This document shows positions 24,781 to 33,350 of a stretch of 64,000 bases of DNA, in pieces. The position numbers and the translations under genes were made by a program. The notes under the pieces were generated by a model. The model ran no database searches and had not been told where the DNA came from. It saw nothing but the letters and a program-made list of their open reading frames with translations. The number at the start of each line of letters is the position of its first letter. The first letter of the stretch is position 1. The DNA is from Amycolatopsis japonica (GTDB lineage: Bacteria; Actinomycetota; Actinomycetes; Mycobacteriales; Pseudonocardiaceae), in NCBI RefSeq assembly GCF_000732925.1, contig NZ_CP008953.1, positions 1,488,001 through 1,552,000 on the forward strand, read 5' to 3'.

Positions 24781-26409
24781 GTGGCACAGGTGCCGTTGGG
24801 GTCGGTCTTCAAGCGTTGTTCCTGCCGGGACAACAACAATCGCGAGCTGGGCAGCAACTGTCCGAAGCTGACTCAGCATCGCCATGGCCAGTGGTGCTGG
24901 CGGATCGAGCTACCCGCCGACACCAAGGGCACCCGGCGTCCCCGTCGCCGAAGTGGCTTCGAGTCGGCGACGAAAGCCCAAGAGGAACTCGACCACGTCC
25001 GGGATCTGCTCGCGATCGCCGAAGACGACGACGAGGACACGCGACGGAAGATTGGTGACGTGATCGCCACCGCTGTCGCGAAGAAGCAGAAACTGCCGGA
25101 GGTGGACGATGTCCGGCGTCTCGTGCGCGCGGGTGCGGGCGTCTTGGAACACCCGTACATGGGCGACGTCTTCACTGCGTTTCTGGCCTTGAAGAAGAAA
25201 AATCGAAGCCGTAACACCTATCGGTCGTATGAGTCGCATGTCCGGCTCTACTTGCGACCGCATCTCGGTCACATTCGCAGGGACAAGCTCGGCGTGCCGC
25301 ACCTGGAGAGCATGTTCGACGCGATCGTGGAGCACAACGACCGCATTGCCGAGTACCGCAACAGCGGGGATCCGCAGAAGATCGCGGCGGTGAAGTGGCA
25401 GCGTCCGGTCGGGCCGACGTCGATCCGGCGAATCCGGGAGACGCTGCGTGCGACGCTCAGCCCCGCGGTGAAGCAAGGTCTGCTGACGGTGAACGTGGCA
25501 TCGCTGGTCGAGTTGCCCCCGGCGAACCGGCCGACGCCGAAGGTGTGGACGGCGGAGCGCGTCCTGCGCTGGCAGCTCACGGGAGAGATCCCGTCGCCGG
25601 TGATGGTGTGGACGCCGGAGCAGACCGGGCAGTTTCTCGACGCCGCGGTGAACGATCCGCTGTATCCGCTCTTCCACCTGGTCGCGCATGTCGGGGTCCG
25701 GCGTGGCGAGGCCTGTGGGCAACGCCGGGCGGACACTTATCTGGATGCTGCGACGTTGGAAGTGGCGAACCAGATCGTGCAGTACGGGTGGGAGACCGGC
25801 CAGTCAGCGCCGAAGACCACGTCGTCGGAAGGCCTGGTCGCGCTCGACGCGAACACTGTCCTCGTCCTGCGTCGGCACATCGCGTGCCAGGACGCGGACA
25901 AGGCTCGCCTCGGTAGCGAATGGGTCGACAGCGGCCTGTTGTTCACCCAACCGGACGGGAGTCCTCTGCATCCGGCTGATGTCACCGCGCGGTTCTACGA
26001 GATCGTCCGGCAAGCCGGGCTGCCGCCCATCCGCCTGCACGACCTCCGGCACGGTGCTGCCACGCTCGCCCTCGCCGCCGGTGTCGATATGAAGGTCGTT
26101 CAGGCCATGCTCCGGCATTCCTCGATCACCGTGACCATGGATACCTACACCACGGTCCTGCCTGAGATCGCCCTCGCAGCGGCCGAGGCGACGGCCAACC
26201 TCATCCCCAGGAATCCCGCCCGACAGCTCGGGCTCGTCTCGGGCGCGGATCAGACCACAATGGACAGTAAGGAAGTGGAAGAAATGCGTCCAGATAACAC
26301 AAAACCCCACGTCATCGAAACCGAAAACGTGGGGCTTGGATGTGCGCCATCAGGGACTCGAACCCCGAACCCGCTGGTTAAGAGCCAGCTGCTCTGCCAA
26401 TTGAGCTAA
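24781..26409 (+). CDS. int: Tyrosine site-specific integrase of the element
   Basis: 542 aa from GTG 24781, preceded by an excellent AAAGGAGGAC; longer in-frame starts lack this. N-terminus Cys-rich (C-S-C-R-D), then a SAM-like core-binding domain (about 140-250) and the catalytic domain: Arg307 (G-V-R-R-G-E), His420 and Arg423 (H-D-L-R-H), His446 (L-R-H-S-S) and nucleophile Tyr456. The last 21 residues are read antisense through the tRNA-Lys gene, and the stop (TAA 26407-26409) lies within the tRNA. The integrase thus abuts its attachment site, as in many actinobacterial integrative elements. Confidence 0.93.
   Translation: MAQVPLGSVFKRCSCRDNNNRELGSNCPKLTQHRHGQWCWRIELPADTKGTRRPRRRSGFESATKAQEELDHVRDLLAIAEDDDEDTRRKIGDVIATAVAKKQKLPEVDDVRRLVRAGAGVLEHPYMGDVFTAFLALKKKNRSRNTYRSYESHVRLYLRPHLGHIRRDKLGVPHLESMFDAIVEHNDRIAEYRNSGDPQKIAAVKWQRPVGPTSIRRIRETLRATLSPAVKQGLLTVNVASLVELPPANRPTPKVWTAERVLRWQLTGEIPSPVMVWTPEQTGQFLDAAVNDPLYPLFHLVAHVGVRRGEACGQRRADTYLDAATLEVANQIVQYGWETGQSAPKTTSSEGLVALDANTVLVLRRHIACQDADKARLGSEWVDSGLLFTQPDGSPLHPADVTARFYEIVRQAGLPPIRLHDLRHGAATLALAAGVDMKVVQAMLRHSSITVTMDTYTTVLPEIALAAAEATANLIPRNPARQLGLVSGADQTTMDSKEVEEMRPDNTKPHVIETENVGLGCAPSGTRTPNPLVKSQLLCQLS
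26305..26334 (-). terminator. Intrinsic terminator downstream of tRNA-Lys
   Basis: On the minus strand an 8-bp stem (26327-26334 with 26305-26312, CCCCACGT and its complement) around a 14-base loop is followed by TTTTGTGTT. It sits ten bases past the tRNA 3' end, as expected for its terminator, yet lies inside the integrase reading frame. After excision, this side of the attachment site would leave with the element. Confidence 0.6.
26344..26390. other. Probable attachment site (att core within the tRNA 3' half)
   Basis: Tyrosine integrases of tRNA-targeting elements normally recombine within the anticodon to 3'-end part of the tRNA. Here the integrase gene runs into that part. The exact core cannot be fixed, because the partner site is outside the window. 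Bases 26344-26390 cover the 3' end, T-arm and anticodon loop. Confidence 0.55.
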
Positions 26410-26415
26410 TGGCGC
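26344..26415 (-). tRNA. tRNA-Lys (CTT)
   Basis: The minus strand folds as a 72-nt cloverleaf. Acceptor arms GCGCCAT/ATGGCGC pair with one another, the D-arm is GCTC/GAGC, the anticodon stem GCTGG/CCAGC encloses CTCTTAA with anticodon CTT, and the T-arm carries TTCGAGT. CCA is not encoded. Its 3' half is the likely integration target of the neighbouring element, whose integrase frame ends inside it. The 5' half lies on the chromosomal side. Confidence 0.95.
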
Positions 26416-26610
26416 CTGCTTGTTCCGCCGCTTTGGTGTTCCCCTCGGCGACGTGGAAAACATTAACACAGGGTTGCTGGGGCCCGTTTCAGGGGGGTCC
26501 CCTAACGCCGGGCCGGGACGTATTCGGCCATCCGGCCGCGAGCGTTGCGGCCGGTCAGGCAGACTATAGCCAGACGTAGGGGTTGGTACCACGCGAAACG
26601 GGCGGTGTGC

Positions 26611-27831
26611 ATGAGGGTCTGGGGAGCGACGGGGCGGTCGCGGGTGGCTTTGGTGGCTTTGGTGGCCGGGTTCACTCTGGCCGCGTGCACCAGTACACCG
26701 TCGGGTGAACAGCCGTCGCCGGGGGGCGCCCCCGGGGGTTCGCAGCAGAGCGGAGCGCCCGCGCCGGAGCCGAAGCCCGCCGTGATGACGCTGACCCCGG
26801 CGCAGGGTGCGGCGAACGTGGCGCCCGGCGAGCCGGTCACGGTGGCCGTCGCGGACGGCAAGGTGGGCGAGGTCAAACTGACCGGCGCCGACGGCAAGGT
26901 CGTCGCGGGCAAGCCGAAGGAAGACGGTTCGGGCTGGGAGTCGGCGGAGCCGCTCGGTTACGGCAAGAGCTACACCGTCACCGCGGCCGCGACCGGGACC
27001 GACGGCAAGCCGGTCACCGCGACCTCGACGTTCTCCACGGCCAAGCCCGGCCGCCAGATCGGTGTCTCGATCAACCTCGTCGAAGGGGAGACGGTCGGCG
27101 TCGGCCTGCCGTTGATCTTCACCTTCACCGGCAACGTGCCGGACAAGGCCGCGACCGAGAAGGCGCTGAAGATCGTCACCGAGCCGGTGACCGAGGGCGC
27201 GTTCCACTGGTTCGGCGAGAAGACCGTGATGTGGCGGCCCAAGGAGTACTTCAAGGCGGGCACGAAGATCTCGGTCAACGCCGCGATCTACGGCAAGAAC
27301 CTCGGCAACAACACCTTCGGCCGTGAGGACAAGCCCGCCAAGGTGGTCGTCGGCGACAAGCTGGTCGCGACCGCGGACGGTGGCACGCACCAGATGAAGG
27401 TCGTGGTGAACGACCAAGAGGTCAAGCAGATGCCGATCTCGATGGGCAAGCCGTCGAGCAGCACCCCGGCCGGGACCTACACGGTGATGAGCGAGCACAC
27501 CGGGTACACGATGGACTCCAGCACGTACGGCGTCCCGACGGACAGCAAGGCCGGCTACCGGACGTTCGTGAAGTACGCGGTGCGCATGTCGAACAGCGGC
27601 ATCTTCTACCACTCGGCGCCGTGGTCGGTCGGATCGCAGGGCAAGCGGAACGTGAGCCACGGCTGCATCAACCTGTCGACCGAGAACGCGAAGTGGCTGA
27701 TGGACACTTCCAAGAAGGGCGACATCATCACCGTCGCCAACTCGGGCCCGCAGGTGCTGGAGCCGACCGACGGCTGGTCGGTGTGGCAGATGTCGTGGGA
27801 CGACTGGAAGACCGGCGGCGACCGGAACTGA
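26611..27831 (+). CDS. L,D-transpeptidase lipoprotein (YkuD domain, Ig-like domains)
   Basis: 406 aa from ATG 26611. Lipoprotein signal with L-A-A-C lipobox, then a Gly/Pro linker, two Ig-like domains (about 55-245) and a YkuD catalytic domain with S-H-G-C-I-N-L-S, which carries the active Cys, and an upstream His (Y-H-S-A-P-W). This matches actinobacterial L,D-transpeptidases that make 3-3 crosslinks in peptidoglycan outside the membrane. First chromosomal gene right of the element. A long palindrome follows its stop. Confidence 0.92.
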   Translation: MRVWGATGRSRVALVALVAGFTLAACTSTPSGEQPSPGGAPGGSQQSGAPAPEPKPAVMTLTPAQGAANVAPGEPVTVAVADGKVGEVKLTGADGKVVAGKPKEDGSGWESAEPLGYGKSYTVTAAATGTDGKPVTATSTFSTAKPGRQIGVSINLVEGETVGVGLPLIFTFTGNVPDKAATEKALKIVTEPVTEGAFHWFGEKTVMWRPKEYFKAGTKISVNAAIYGKNLGNNTFGREDKPAKVVVGDKLVATADGGTHQMKVVVNDQEVKQMPISMGKPSSSTPAGTYTVMSEHTGYTMDSSTYGVPTDSKAGYRTFVKYAVRMSNSGIFYHSAPWSVGSQGKRNVSHGCINLSTENAKWLMDTSKKGDIITVANSGPQVLEPTDGWSVWQMSWDDWKTGGDRN

Positions 27832-27840
27832 CTTGTTCTT

Positions 27841-27886
27841 CATGAGGGTCCTGTCAGGACGGTTTCGTCCTGACAGGACCCTCATG
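27841..27886. terminator. Long perfect palindrome after the transpeptidase gene
   Basis: Arms 27841-27861 and 27866-27886 (21 bp, starting CATGAGGGTCCTGTC) enclose a 4-base loop. It begins nine bases after the stop codon and probably terminates transcription. It shares length, position and the inner CAGGAC with other palindromes in this window. Confidence 0.65.
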
Positions 27887-28032
27887 GCGTTCAGGGTGAC
27901 TTCTTGACCGAGGACGTGACCTTCACTGGTGGACGTGGGCTCAACCGCAGCGGTGCGGGTACTCGGTTCGGCGGAGACGCCACGAAGATCCTGAACTCGC
28001 GCGAGCACCACGCCGCGTTACCGATACCCCCG

Positions 28033-28078
28033 GAAAAAGCGAAACCCCAGCCTGCCGGAAAACCGGCCGAACTGGGGT
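28033..28078 (-). terminator. Terminator of tRNA-His
   Basis: On the minus strand, CCCCAG (28077-28072) pairs with CTGGGG (28050-28045), with an inner CCGG/CCGG stem, followed by GTTTCGCTTTTT. The structure lies seven bases beyond the tRNA 3' end. Confidence 0.65.
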
Positions 28079-28084
28079 CGATGG

Positions 28085-28157
28085 GGTGAGCGACGGGTTT
28101 CGAACCCGCGACCTCCTGGACCACAACCAGGTGCTCTACCAGCTGAGCTACGCCCAC
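28085..28157 (-). tRNA. tRNA-His (GTG)
   Basis: The minus strand gives acceptor GTGGGCG/CGCTCAC, D-arm with AGCTCAGCTGGTAGAGC, anticodon stem CCTGG/CCAGG with loop TTGTGGT (anticodon GTG), T-loop TTCGAAA, discriminator C73, and a preceding G usable as G-1, the histidine identity feature. CCA is not encoded. Confidence 0.95.
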
Positions 28158-28234
28158 CATCGCCGGGCTCGGGGAACCCCCCATCACCTCGGCCGCACTA
28201 TATTAGCGTGCCCGTTTCCGGGGCTCGCAACGGG

Positions 28235-28843
28235 TTACCGTTCGTGGCGTTCCTGCACTTCAGCGGCCGCGGCCTTGGCCTGTTCGGTGGTCGGGCCGGG
28301 CTGCGGGACGAAGGCGACGCGACGGTAGTAGTCGAGCTCGCCGATGGATTCCTTGATGTCGGCGAGCGCGCGGTGCGCGAGGCCCTTCTCGGGCTTGGCG
28401 TAGTAGATCCGCGGGTACCAGCGCCGGACGAGTTCCTTCACCGACGAGACGTCGACCATGCGGTAGTGCAGGTGCGCGTCGAGCAGCGGCATGTCGCGGG
28501 TGATGAAGCCGCGGTCGGTGGCGATGGAGTTGCCGGCGAGCGGGGCGACGTTGGCCTCGGGCACGTGCGCGCGGATGTACTCGAGCACGCGCTGCTCGGC
28601 TTCCTCCATGGTGACCGTGGAGCGCCGGACCTCTTCGGTGAGGCCGGAGCGGGCGTGCATTTCGCGGACGACCTCCGGCATTCCGTCGAGGGCTTCCTCG
28701 TCGGCGTGGATGACGATGTCGACGCCCTCACCGAGGACGTTGAGCTCGGCGTCGGTCACCAGCGCGGCTATTTCGATCAACGCGTCCTTGCCGAGGTCGA
28801 GCCCCGTCATCTCGCAGTCGATCCAGACTAGGCGGTCGTTCAC
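28235..28843 (-). CDS. orn: Oligoribonuclease
   Basis: 202 aa, GTG start. DEDDh exonuclease: [10 protein letters not shown] (first Asp and Glu), later Asp in [10 protein letters not shown] region, H-R-A-L-A-D-I catalytic His/Asp near the end. The length fits Orn, which degrades RNA dinucleotides such as pGpG to mononucleotides in the cytoplasm. Divergent from the HerA-like gene. Confidence 0.95.
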   Translation of the reverse strand: MNDRLVWIDCEMTGLDLGKDALIEIAALVTDAELNVLGEGVDIVIHADEEALDGMPEVVREMHARSGLTEEVRRSTVTMEEAEQRVLEYIRAHVPEANVAPLAGNSIATDRGFITRDMPLLDAHLHYRMVDVSSVKELVRRWYPRIYYAKPEKGLAHRALADIKESIGELDYYRRVAFVPQPGPTTEQAKAAAAEVQERHER

Positions 28844-28955
28844 CCCGAAACCCTAACCCGACCCGGGGATTCGTGGCGCGCGACGTGCGGGTTCGGCGCG
28901 TTGCTGGCACCGTGTGCATCCTCAGGTGAGTCATGTCACAGATCGGGGAGCGACA

Positions 28956-30482
28956 GTGGCCGAACAGGGTCCAGCCCAGGAGATCGCGCAGGGATATGTG
29001 AGCGACGGGGCGGCGGTGGAACTCGGCGCCGTCGTGATCGACGGCAAGGCCGACGCCGGCGCGGCGGTCCGCCTGCCGCTGGCGACGCTGAACCGGCACG
29101 GGCTGGTCGCGGGCGCGACCGGTACCGGCAAGACGAAGACCTTGCAGCTGATCGCCGAGCAGCTGTCCGCGGCGGGTGTGCCGGTGGTGCTGGCGGACGT
29201 GAAGGGCGACCTGTCGGGGCTCGCCGCGCAGGGCGAAAGCAACGACAAGATCGCCAAACGCGCGGAGGAACTGGGCGACTCCTGGGAGCCCGCCGCGTTC
29301 CCGGTGCAGTTCCTGTCGCTGGGCACCGGCGGCAAGGGATCGCCGATCCGGGCGACGATCACGAGTTTCGGCCCGATCCTGCTGTCGAAGGTGCTGGGGC
29401 TCAACGAAACGCAGGAGTCGACGCTCGGCCTGATCTTCCACTGGGCCGATCAGCGCGGTTTGGCACTGCTGGACACGAAGGACCTTCGCTCCGTCATCAC
29501 GCACCTGACGAGTGACGAGGGCAAGGAGGACCTCAAGGGCATCGGCGGCGTCTCGGCCGCGACGGCCGGGGTGATCCTCCGGGCGCTGTCCAATCTGGAG
29601 GCTCAGGGCGGCGAGGACTTCTTCGGCGAGCCCGAGCTGGACGTCCACGACCTGATGCGCGAGGCCGACGGCAAGGCGATGGTGACCTTGCTGGAGCTGG
29701 ACAACCTCCAGTCGAAGCCCGCGCTGTTCTCGACGTTCCTCATGTGGCTGCTGGCCGAGTTGTTCGAGGAACTGCCCGAAGAGGGCGACCTCGACAAGCC
29801 GAAGCTGGTGTTCTTCTTCGACGAGGCGCACCTGTTGTTCAACGACGCGTCGAAGGCGTTTCTGGAACGCATCGAGCAGACCGTGAAGCTGATCCGGTCG
29901 AAGGGCGTCGGCGTGTTCTTCTGCACGCAGCTTCCGACGGACATCCCGAACAACGTCCTGTCCCAGCTCGGCGCGCGCGTGCAGCACGCGTTGCGCGCGT
30001 TCACACCCGAGGACCAGGCGGCGCTGACGAAGACGGTGAAGACGTACCCGAAGACGAAGCACTACGAACTGGACTCGGCGCTGACGTCGCTCGGTATCGG
30101 CGAAGCGATCGTCACCGTCCTTTCCGAACGGGGCGCGCCGACGCCGGTCGCGTGGACACGCCTGCGCGCGCCGCGTTCCAAGATGGGCTCGATCGGCGCC
30201 GAAGCCATCTCCGCGGCGACGACGTCTTCGGACCTGCACGCGAAGTACGCCGAGACGATCGACCGCGAGTCGGCCTACGAGAAGCTCGCCGCGAAGGTGG
30301 CCGCTCCGCCTGCCGGTGAGGCGCCGCCGCCCGAAGCGCCCGCTCCGAAGCCGGAGAAGCAGGAGCCGGGGATGGTGGAGCAGGCGATGAAGAACCCGGC
30401 GGTGAAGTCGTTCCTCCGCTCGGCGGCGAGCGCGCTCGGCCGGGAGATCACGCGCGGTCTGTTCGGGAACCGGCGGCGGTGA
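28956..30482 (+). CDS. HerA-like ATPase of the DUF853 family
   Basis: 508 aa from GTG 28956 (GGGGAG five bases upstream). Walker A G-A-T-G-T-G-K-T near 51-58, L-A-D-V-K-G-D-L-S-G, Walker B L-V-F-F-F-D-E-A-H-L-L-F, and a late A-L-R-A-F-T-P-E-D-Q sensor region. This is the bacterial helicase HerA-like/DUF853 family of hexameric ATPases, role uncertain. The C-terminus is Pro/Glu-rich, then basic. It lies on the chromosome and is unrelated to the element's coupling ATPase. Confidence 0.88.
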   Translation: MAEQGPAQEIAQGYVSDGAAVELGAVVIDGKADAGAAVRLPLATLNRHGLVAGATGTGKTKTLQLIAEQLSAAGVPVVLADVKGDLSGLAAQGESNDKIAKRAEELGDSWEPAAFPVQFLSLGTGGKGSPIRATITSFGPILLSKVLGLNETQESTLGLIFHWADQRGLALLDTKDLRSVITHLTSDEGKEDLKGIGGVSAATAGVILRALSNLEAQGGEDFFGEPELDVHDLMREADGKAMVTLLELDNLQSKPALFSTFLMWLLAELFEELPEEGDLDKPKLVFFFDEAHLLFNDASKAFLERIEQTVKLIRSKGVGVFFCTQLPTDIPNNVLSQLGARVQHALRAFTPEDQAALTKTVKTYPKTKHYELDSALTSLGIGEAIVTVLSERGAPTPVAWTRLRAPRSKMGSIGAEAISAATTSSDLHAKYAETIDRESAYEKLAAKVAAPPAGEAPPPEAPAPKPEKQEPGMVEQAMKNPAVKSFLRSAASALGREITRGLFGNRRR

Positions 30483-30529
30483 GGAATACCTGACGCGATC
30501 TGTCAGGTATGCGCGGCAGACTCGGTGCC

Positions 30530-30907
30530 ATGACCAACAGCGCGACTGCGTCGTTCACCGTGGACGGCTGGGATCCCCAAGCCGCCGAGAAGGCCGAAGG
30601 CACCGAGTTCTCGAGGGTGCTCCTGACCAAGACGTTCACCGGCGACGTCGAAGGCACCAGTGCCGTCGAGATGCTCACGGCGGTGAACGAGACGTCGTCG
30701 GCGTACGTCGCCTTCGAGCGGCTGGCCGTCTCCGTCGGCGGGCGTAAGGGCGGCTTCGTCCTGCATCACTCGGCGGGGGACAACGGGCATCACCTGATCG
30801 TCTTGCCGGGGTCCGGCCATGGTGAGCTGACCGGCATCACCGGAACGGCGGAGATCGTCCAGGACGACGAGGGCAACCACACCTTCACCCTCACGTACGA
30901 ACTCTGA
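30530..30907 (+). CDS. DUF3224-family protein
   Basis: 125 aa from ATG 30530. A compact beta-rich protein with F-S-R-V-L-L-T-K-T-F-T-G-D-V-E-G-T, then G-G-R-K-G-G-F-V-L-H-H-S-A, then G-S-G-H-G-E-L-T-G-I-T-G and a C-terminal F-T-L-T-Y. These match DUF3224, an allene-oxide-cyclase-like barrel of unknown function. No signal peptide. A palindrome separates it from the convergent protease gene. Confidence 0.85.
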   Translation: MTNSATASFTVDGWDPQAAEKAEGTEFSRVLLTKTFTGDVEGTSAVEMLTAVNETSSAYVAFERLAVSVGGRKGGFVLHHSAGDNGHHLIVLPGSGHGELTGITGTAEIVQDDEGNHTFTLTYEL

Positions 30908-30911
30908 AAGC

Positions 30912-30947
30912 CCGTGAAGGCCTCCTTGCGAAAGGAGGCCTTCACGG
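30912..30947. terminator. Palindromic bidirectional terminator
   Basis: Perfect 16-bp arms, 30912-30927 and 30932-30947 (CCGTGAAGGCCTCCTT and complement), with loop GCGA, between two convergent genes. It shares the GTGAAGG/CCTTCAC style of other palindromes here. Confidence 0.7.
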
Positions 30948-30993
30948 ACTGTGCCTGCTGGGCCGCCCCCTGACAGCGGTCCAGACGGCGGGG

Positions 30994-31941
30994 TCAGCCG
31001 ACGATCTGCTCGACGATCTTCTTCGCGTCGTTGATGGGGATCGCGAAACCGATGCCGATGCTGCCGGTCGAGGCCGGGTTGTACAGCGCCGAGTTGATGC
31101 CGATGACGTTCCCCTGCGCGTCCACCAGCGCCCCGCCCGAGTTGCCCTGGTTGATCGGGGCGTCGGTCTGGATCGCGGTGTAGCTCGGCCCGGCTTCGTT
31201 CGTGGTCCTGCTGTAGGGCGAGCGCCGTTCCTGGCCGCTGCTCAACTCGTCGAGCTTGCGGTTCAGCGCGCTCACGATCCCGGTGGTCACGGTGTTCTGC
31301 AGCCCACCGGGCGAGCCGATCGCGACGACCTGCTGGCCGACGGCGAGTTTGCTGGAATCGCCGAGCGAGGCCGCGGTCAGCCCGCTCGCGTTCTTCGCCT
31401 GGAGTACGGCGATGTCGGCCTTCGTGTCGGCGCCGACCACGCTCGCCTTGTACTGCTTGCCGTCGGACAGCGTGACGGTCACGTCGCCCTCGGCGTCCGC
31501 GACGACGTGGGCGTTGGTGAGGATGCGCCCGTCCGCCGTCAGGATGACGCCGGAGCCGACGGCCTCACCCTGCGCGGTGGTCACGTTCACCTGCACGACG
31601 CTCGGTGTCACCTTCGCGGCGACCCCGCTGACGTCACCCGAGGTGTTGTTCCCGACCAGTTGCCCGTCGGCGACCGCGGACGAACCCGTGCCCGACGCCG
31701 ACGAAGCGGAGCCGATCCCCATGATCGCCGCTCCGCCGACCCCGCCGACGAGTGCGGCGGCGAGTGCCGTCGCGCTGACGAGGACGGCGATCCGTCCGCC
31801 CTTCTTACGAGGTGCGGGCTGCGGCGTGAAGAGCGGATTCGGCGCGGCCTGCCAAGGGGTGTAACCGGGGTACTGCTGCTGGTGCGGCGGCTGGTGCCCA
31901 CCGGTTGAGGCGGGGCCGGGCCGACTCTCGTTCTCGGTCAT
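30994..31941 (-). CDS. HtrA/DegP-like membrane-anchored S1C serine protease without PDZ domain
   Basis: 315 aa. A Pro/Gln-rich cytoplasmic tail precedes one membrane helix (about 50-75). The chymotrypsin-like domain has His in L-T-N-A-H-V-V, Asp in K-A-D-I-A-V-L and Ser in Q-G-N-S-G-G-A-L. The protein stops after the protease domain, so the usual C-terminal PDZ is absent. It probably acts outside the membrane in protein quality control or signalling. Confidence 0.9.
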   Translation of the reverse strand: MTENESRPGPASTGGHQPPHQQQYPGYTPWQAAPNPLFTPQPAPRKKGGRIAVLVSATALAAALVGGVGGAAIMGIGSASSASGTGSSAVADGQLVGNNTSGDVSGVAAKVTPSVVQVNVTTAQGEAVGSGVILTADGRILTNAHVVADAEGDVTVTLSDGKQYKASVVGADTKADIAVLQAKNASGLTAASLGDSSKLAVGQQVVAIGSPGGLQNTVTTGIVSALNRKLDELSSGQERRSPYSRTTNEAGPSYTAIQTDAPINQGNSGGALVDAQGNVIGINSALYNPASTGSIGIGFAIPINDAKKIVEQIVG

Positions 31942-32021
31942 GGAACAAGATTCGCGCCCGTACTTGTGAACCGCCTGTGGAATCCCCCTGTGCTTTCCTG
32001 AGAAGAATTACCTGAGAAAAC

Positions 32022-33350
32022 TCAGTCGAAGAACGCCGGCACGTCCAATGCTCCGCCCGATGCCTCGAACTCCTCGTGCACCGCGGCGCGGAGCTTCGCG
32101 TCGGCCAGGTAGTCGACGGCCGTCAGCGCCAGCCCCAGCGCCCCGTCGACGACCGCGCGATCGCCGTCCGGGGAACCGGCCGCGGCCGCGAACTCCTTGG
32201 TGTGCAAGGCGGTCGTCGGTCCGGCGATGGCGATCATCGGGTGGATCGCCGGCATCCGGTACGAGAGGTTGCCGAGGTCGGTCGAGCCAGTGAGGAATTC
32301 GGGCACGATCCCCGGCGGCAGCGGTTTGCGGCCGGCGTCGACCTGATGCGCCGACCAGCGTCCGGCGAGCGTGGTGTTGAACCGGATCGGCAGATACGCG
32401 GGCTGGGCGTCCCACCGGAGTTCGACGCCGCAGCCGGTCATCTCCGCCGCGCCGCGCGCGACCGCCGAAACCCGCTCGGCGAGGTCGCGCAGCGTGTCCG
32501 GTTGCGCGGACCGGAGATAGAACAGCAGCGCCGCGCGTTCGGGGACGACGTTCGGCCGCGCGCCGCCGTCGGTGAAGACGCCGTGGACGCGGTCACTGGA
32601 CGGCAGATGCTGCCGAAGCGCCGCGACACCCTGGTACGCGGCGACGGCGGCGTCGAGCGCGTTGCGCCCCATGAACGGCTGAGCCGACGCGTGCGCGCCG
32701 ACACCGTGGAACACCATTTCCAGCTGGCGCCTGCCGAGGAACGGGTGCATGGCGATGTCGTGGCTGAACGGGTGCAGCATGAGCACGGCGTCGACGTCGT
32801 CGAAAACACCGGCGCGGGCCATGGTCTCCTTGCCGCCACCGCCTTCCTCCGCCGGTGTGCCGATCAGCGAGACCCGGCCGCCCACCCGTCCGGCGACCGC
32901 GGCCGCGCCGAGGAAGCCGCCCGCGCCGGCGGTGCAGATGACGTTGTGCCCGCAGCCGTGGCCGAGCCCGGGGAGCGCGTCGTATTCGGACAGGACCGCG
33001 ATGTGCGGGCCGCTGCCGGGAGTGGTCGCGACCAGAGCGGTGTCCAGCCCGCCCGCGCCGATCGTCACCTCGTGGCCGTGCCGCCGGAGCAGGTCGCCGA
33101 GCGCGCGGACCGAGCGGTGCTCCGCGAAACCCTCTTCGGGGTGAGCGTGCAGGTCTTGGCTCAACTCCACCAATTCCGCCCGCAGCGCGTCGATCTCGGC
33201 GACGACGGCGTCCCGTGTGGCGGCGTCCGCGCCGTCATGGGGCGAGCCGAGTGGTTCGGCCGCGGCGACGGCGTCCGCGGTCGCTTCGACCAGTGAACGG
33301 AGGTAGCTGTCGTCGGGAGGGATCGGCGAAGCGTGCTCAGAGCGGATCAT
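32022..33350 (-). CDS. M20-family amidohydrolase
   Basis: 442 aa. Metal-binding motifs G-H-G-C-G-H-N and P-A-E-E-G-G-G-G-K, the dimerisation insert with H-G-V-G-A-H-A-S-A-Q-P, and a late T-D-L-G-N-L-S place it with M20D amidohydrolases (p-aminobenzoyl-glutamate/indole-acetyl-amino-acid hydrolase-like). Substrate unknown. Its ATG overlaps the stop of the upstream methyltransferase by four bases. Confidence 0.88.
   Translation of the reverse strand: MIRSEHASPIPPDDSYLRSLVEATADAVAAAEPLGSPHDGADAATRDAVVAEIDALRAELVELSQDLHAHPEEGFAEHRSVRALGDLLRRHGHEVTIGAGGLDTALVATTPGSGPHIAVLSEYDALPGLGHGCGHNVICTAGAGGFLGAAAVAGRVGGRVSLIGTPAEEGGGGKETMARAGVFDDVDAVLMLHPFSHDIAMHPFLGRRQLEMVFHGVGAHASAQPFMGRNALDAAVAAYQGVAALRQHLPSSDRVHGVFTDGGARPNVVPERAALLFYLRSAQPDTLRDLAERVSAVARGAAEMTGCGVELRWDAQPAYLPIRFNTTLAGRWSAHQVDAGRKPLPPGIVPEFLTGSTDLGNLSYRMPAIHPMIAIAGPTTALHTKEFAAAAGSPDGDRAVVDGALGLALTAVDYLADAKLRAAVHEEFEASGGALDVPAFFD

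Larger units (their letters stand above)
1..26415. mobile_element. Integrative conjugative element (T4SS type), right part, inserted at tRNA-Lys
   Basis: The region combines a tyrosine integrase abutting a tRNA-Lys 3' end, an excisionase-like gene, an ArdC-like antirestriction gene, DNA methyltransferases and a VirB2/VirB3-PrgI/VirB4/VirB6/VirD4/VirB1-like gene set. That set is the signature of a conjugative element. Genes on the far side of the tRNA are chromosomal housekeeping genes, so the tRNA marks the right border. No second copy of the tRNA 3' end is visible inside the window, so the left attachment site must lie upstream of position 1. No relaxase was recognised in the visible part. 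The limits are inferred; the gene content is seen directly. Confidence 0.85.
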
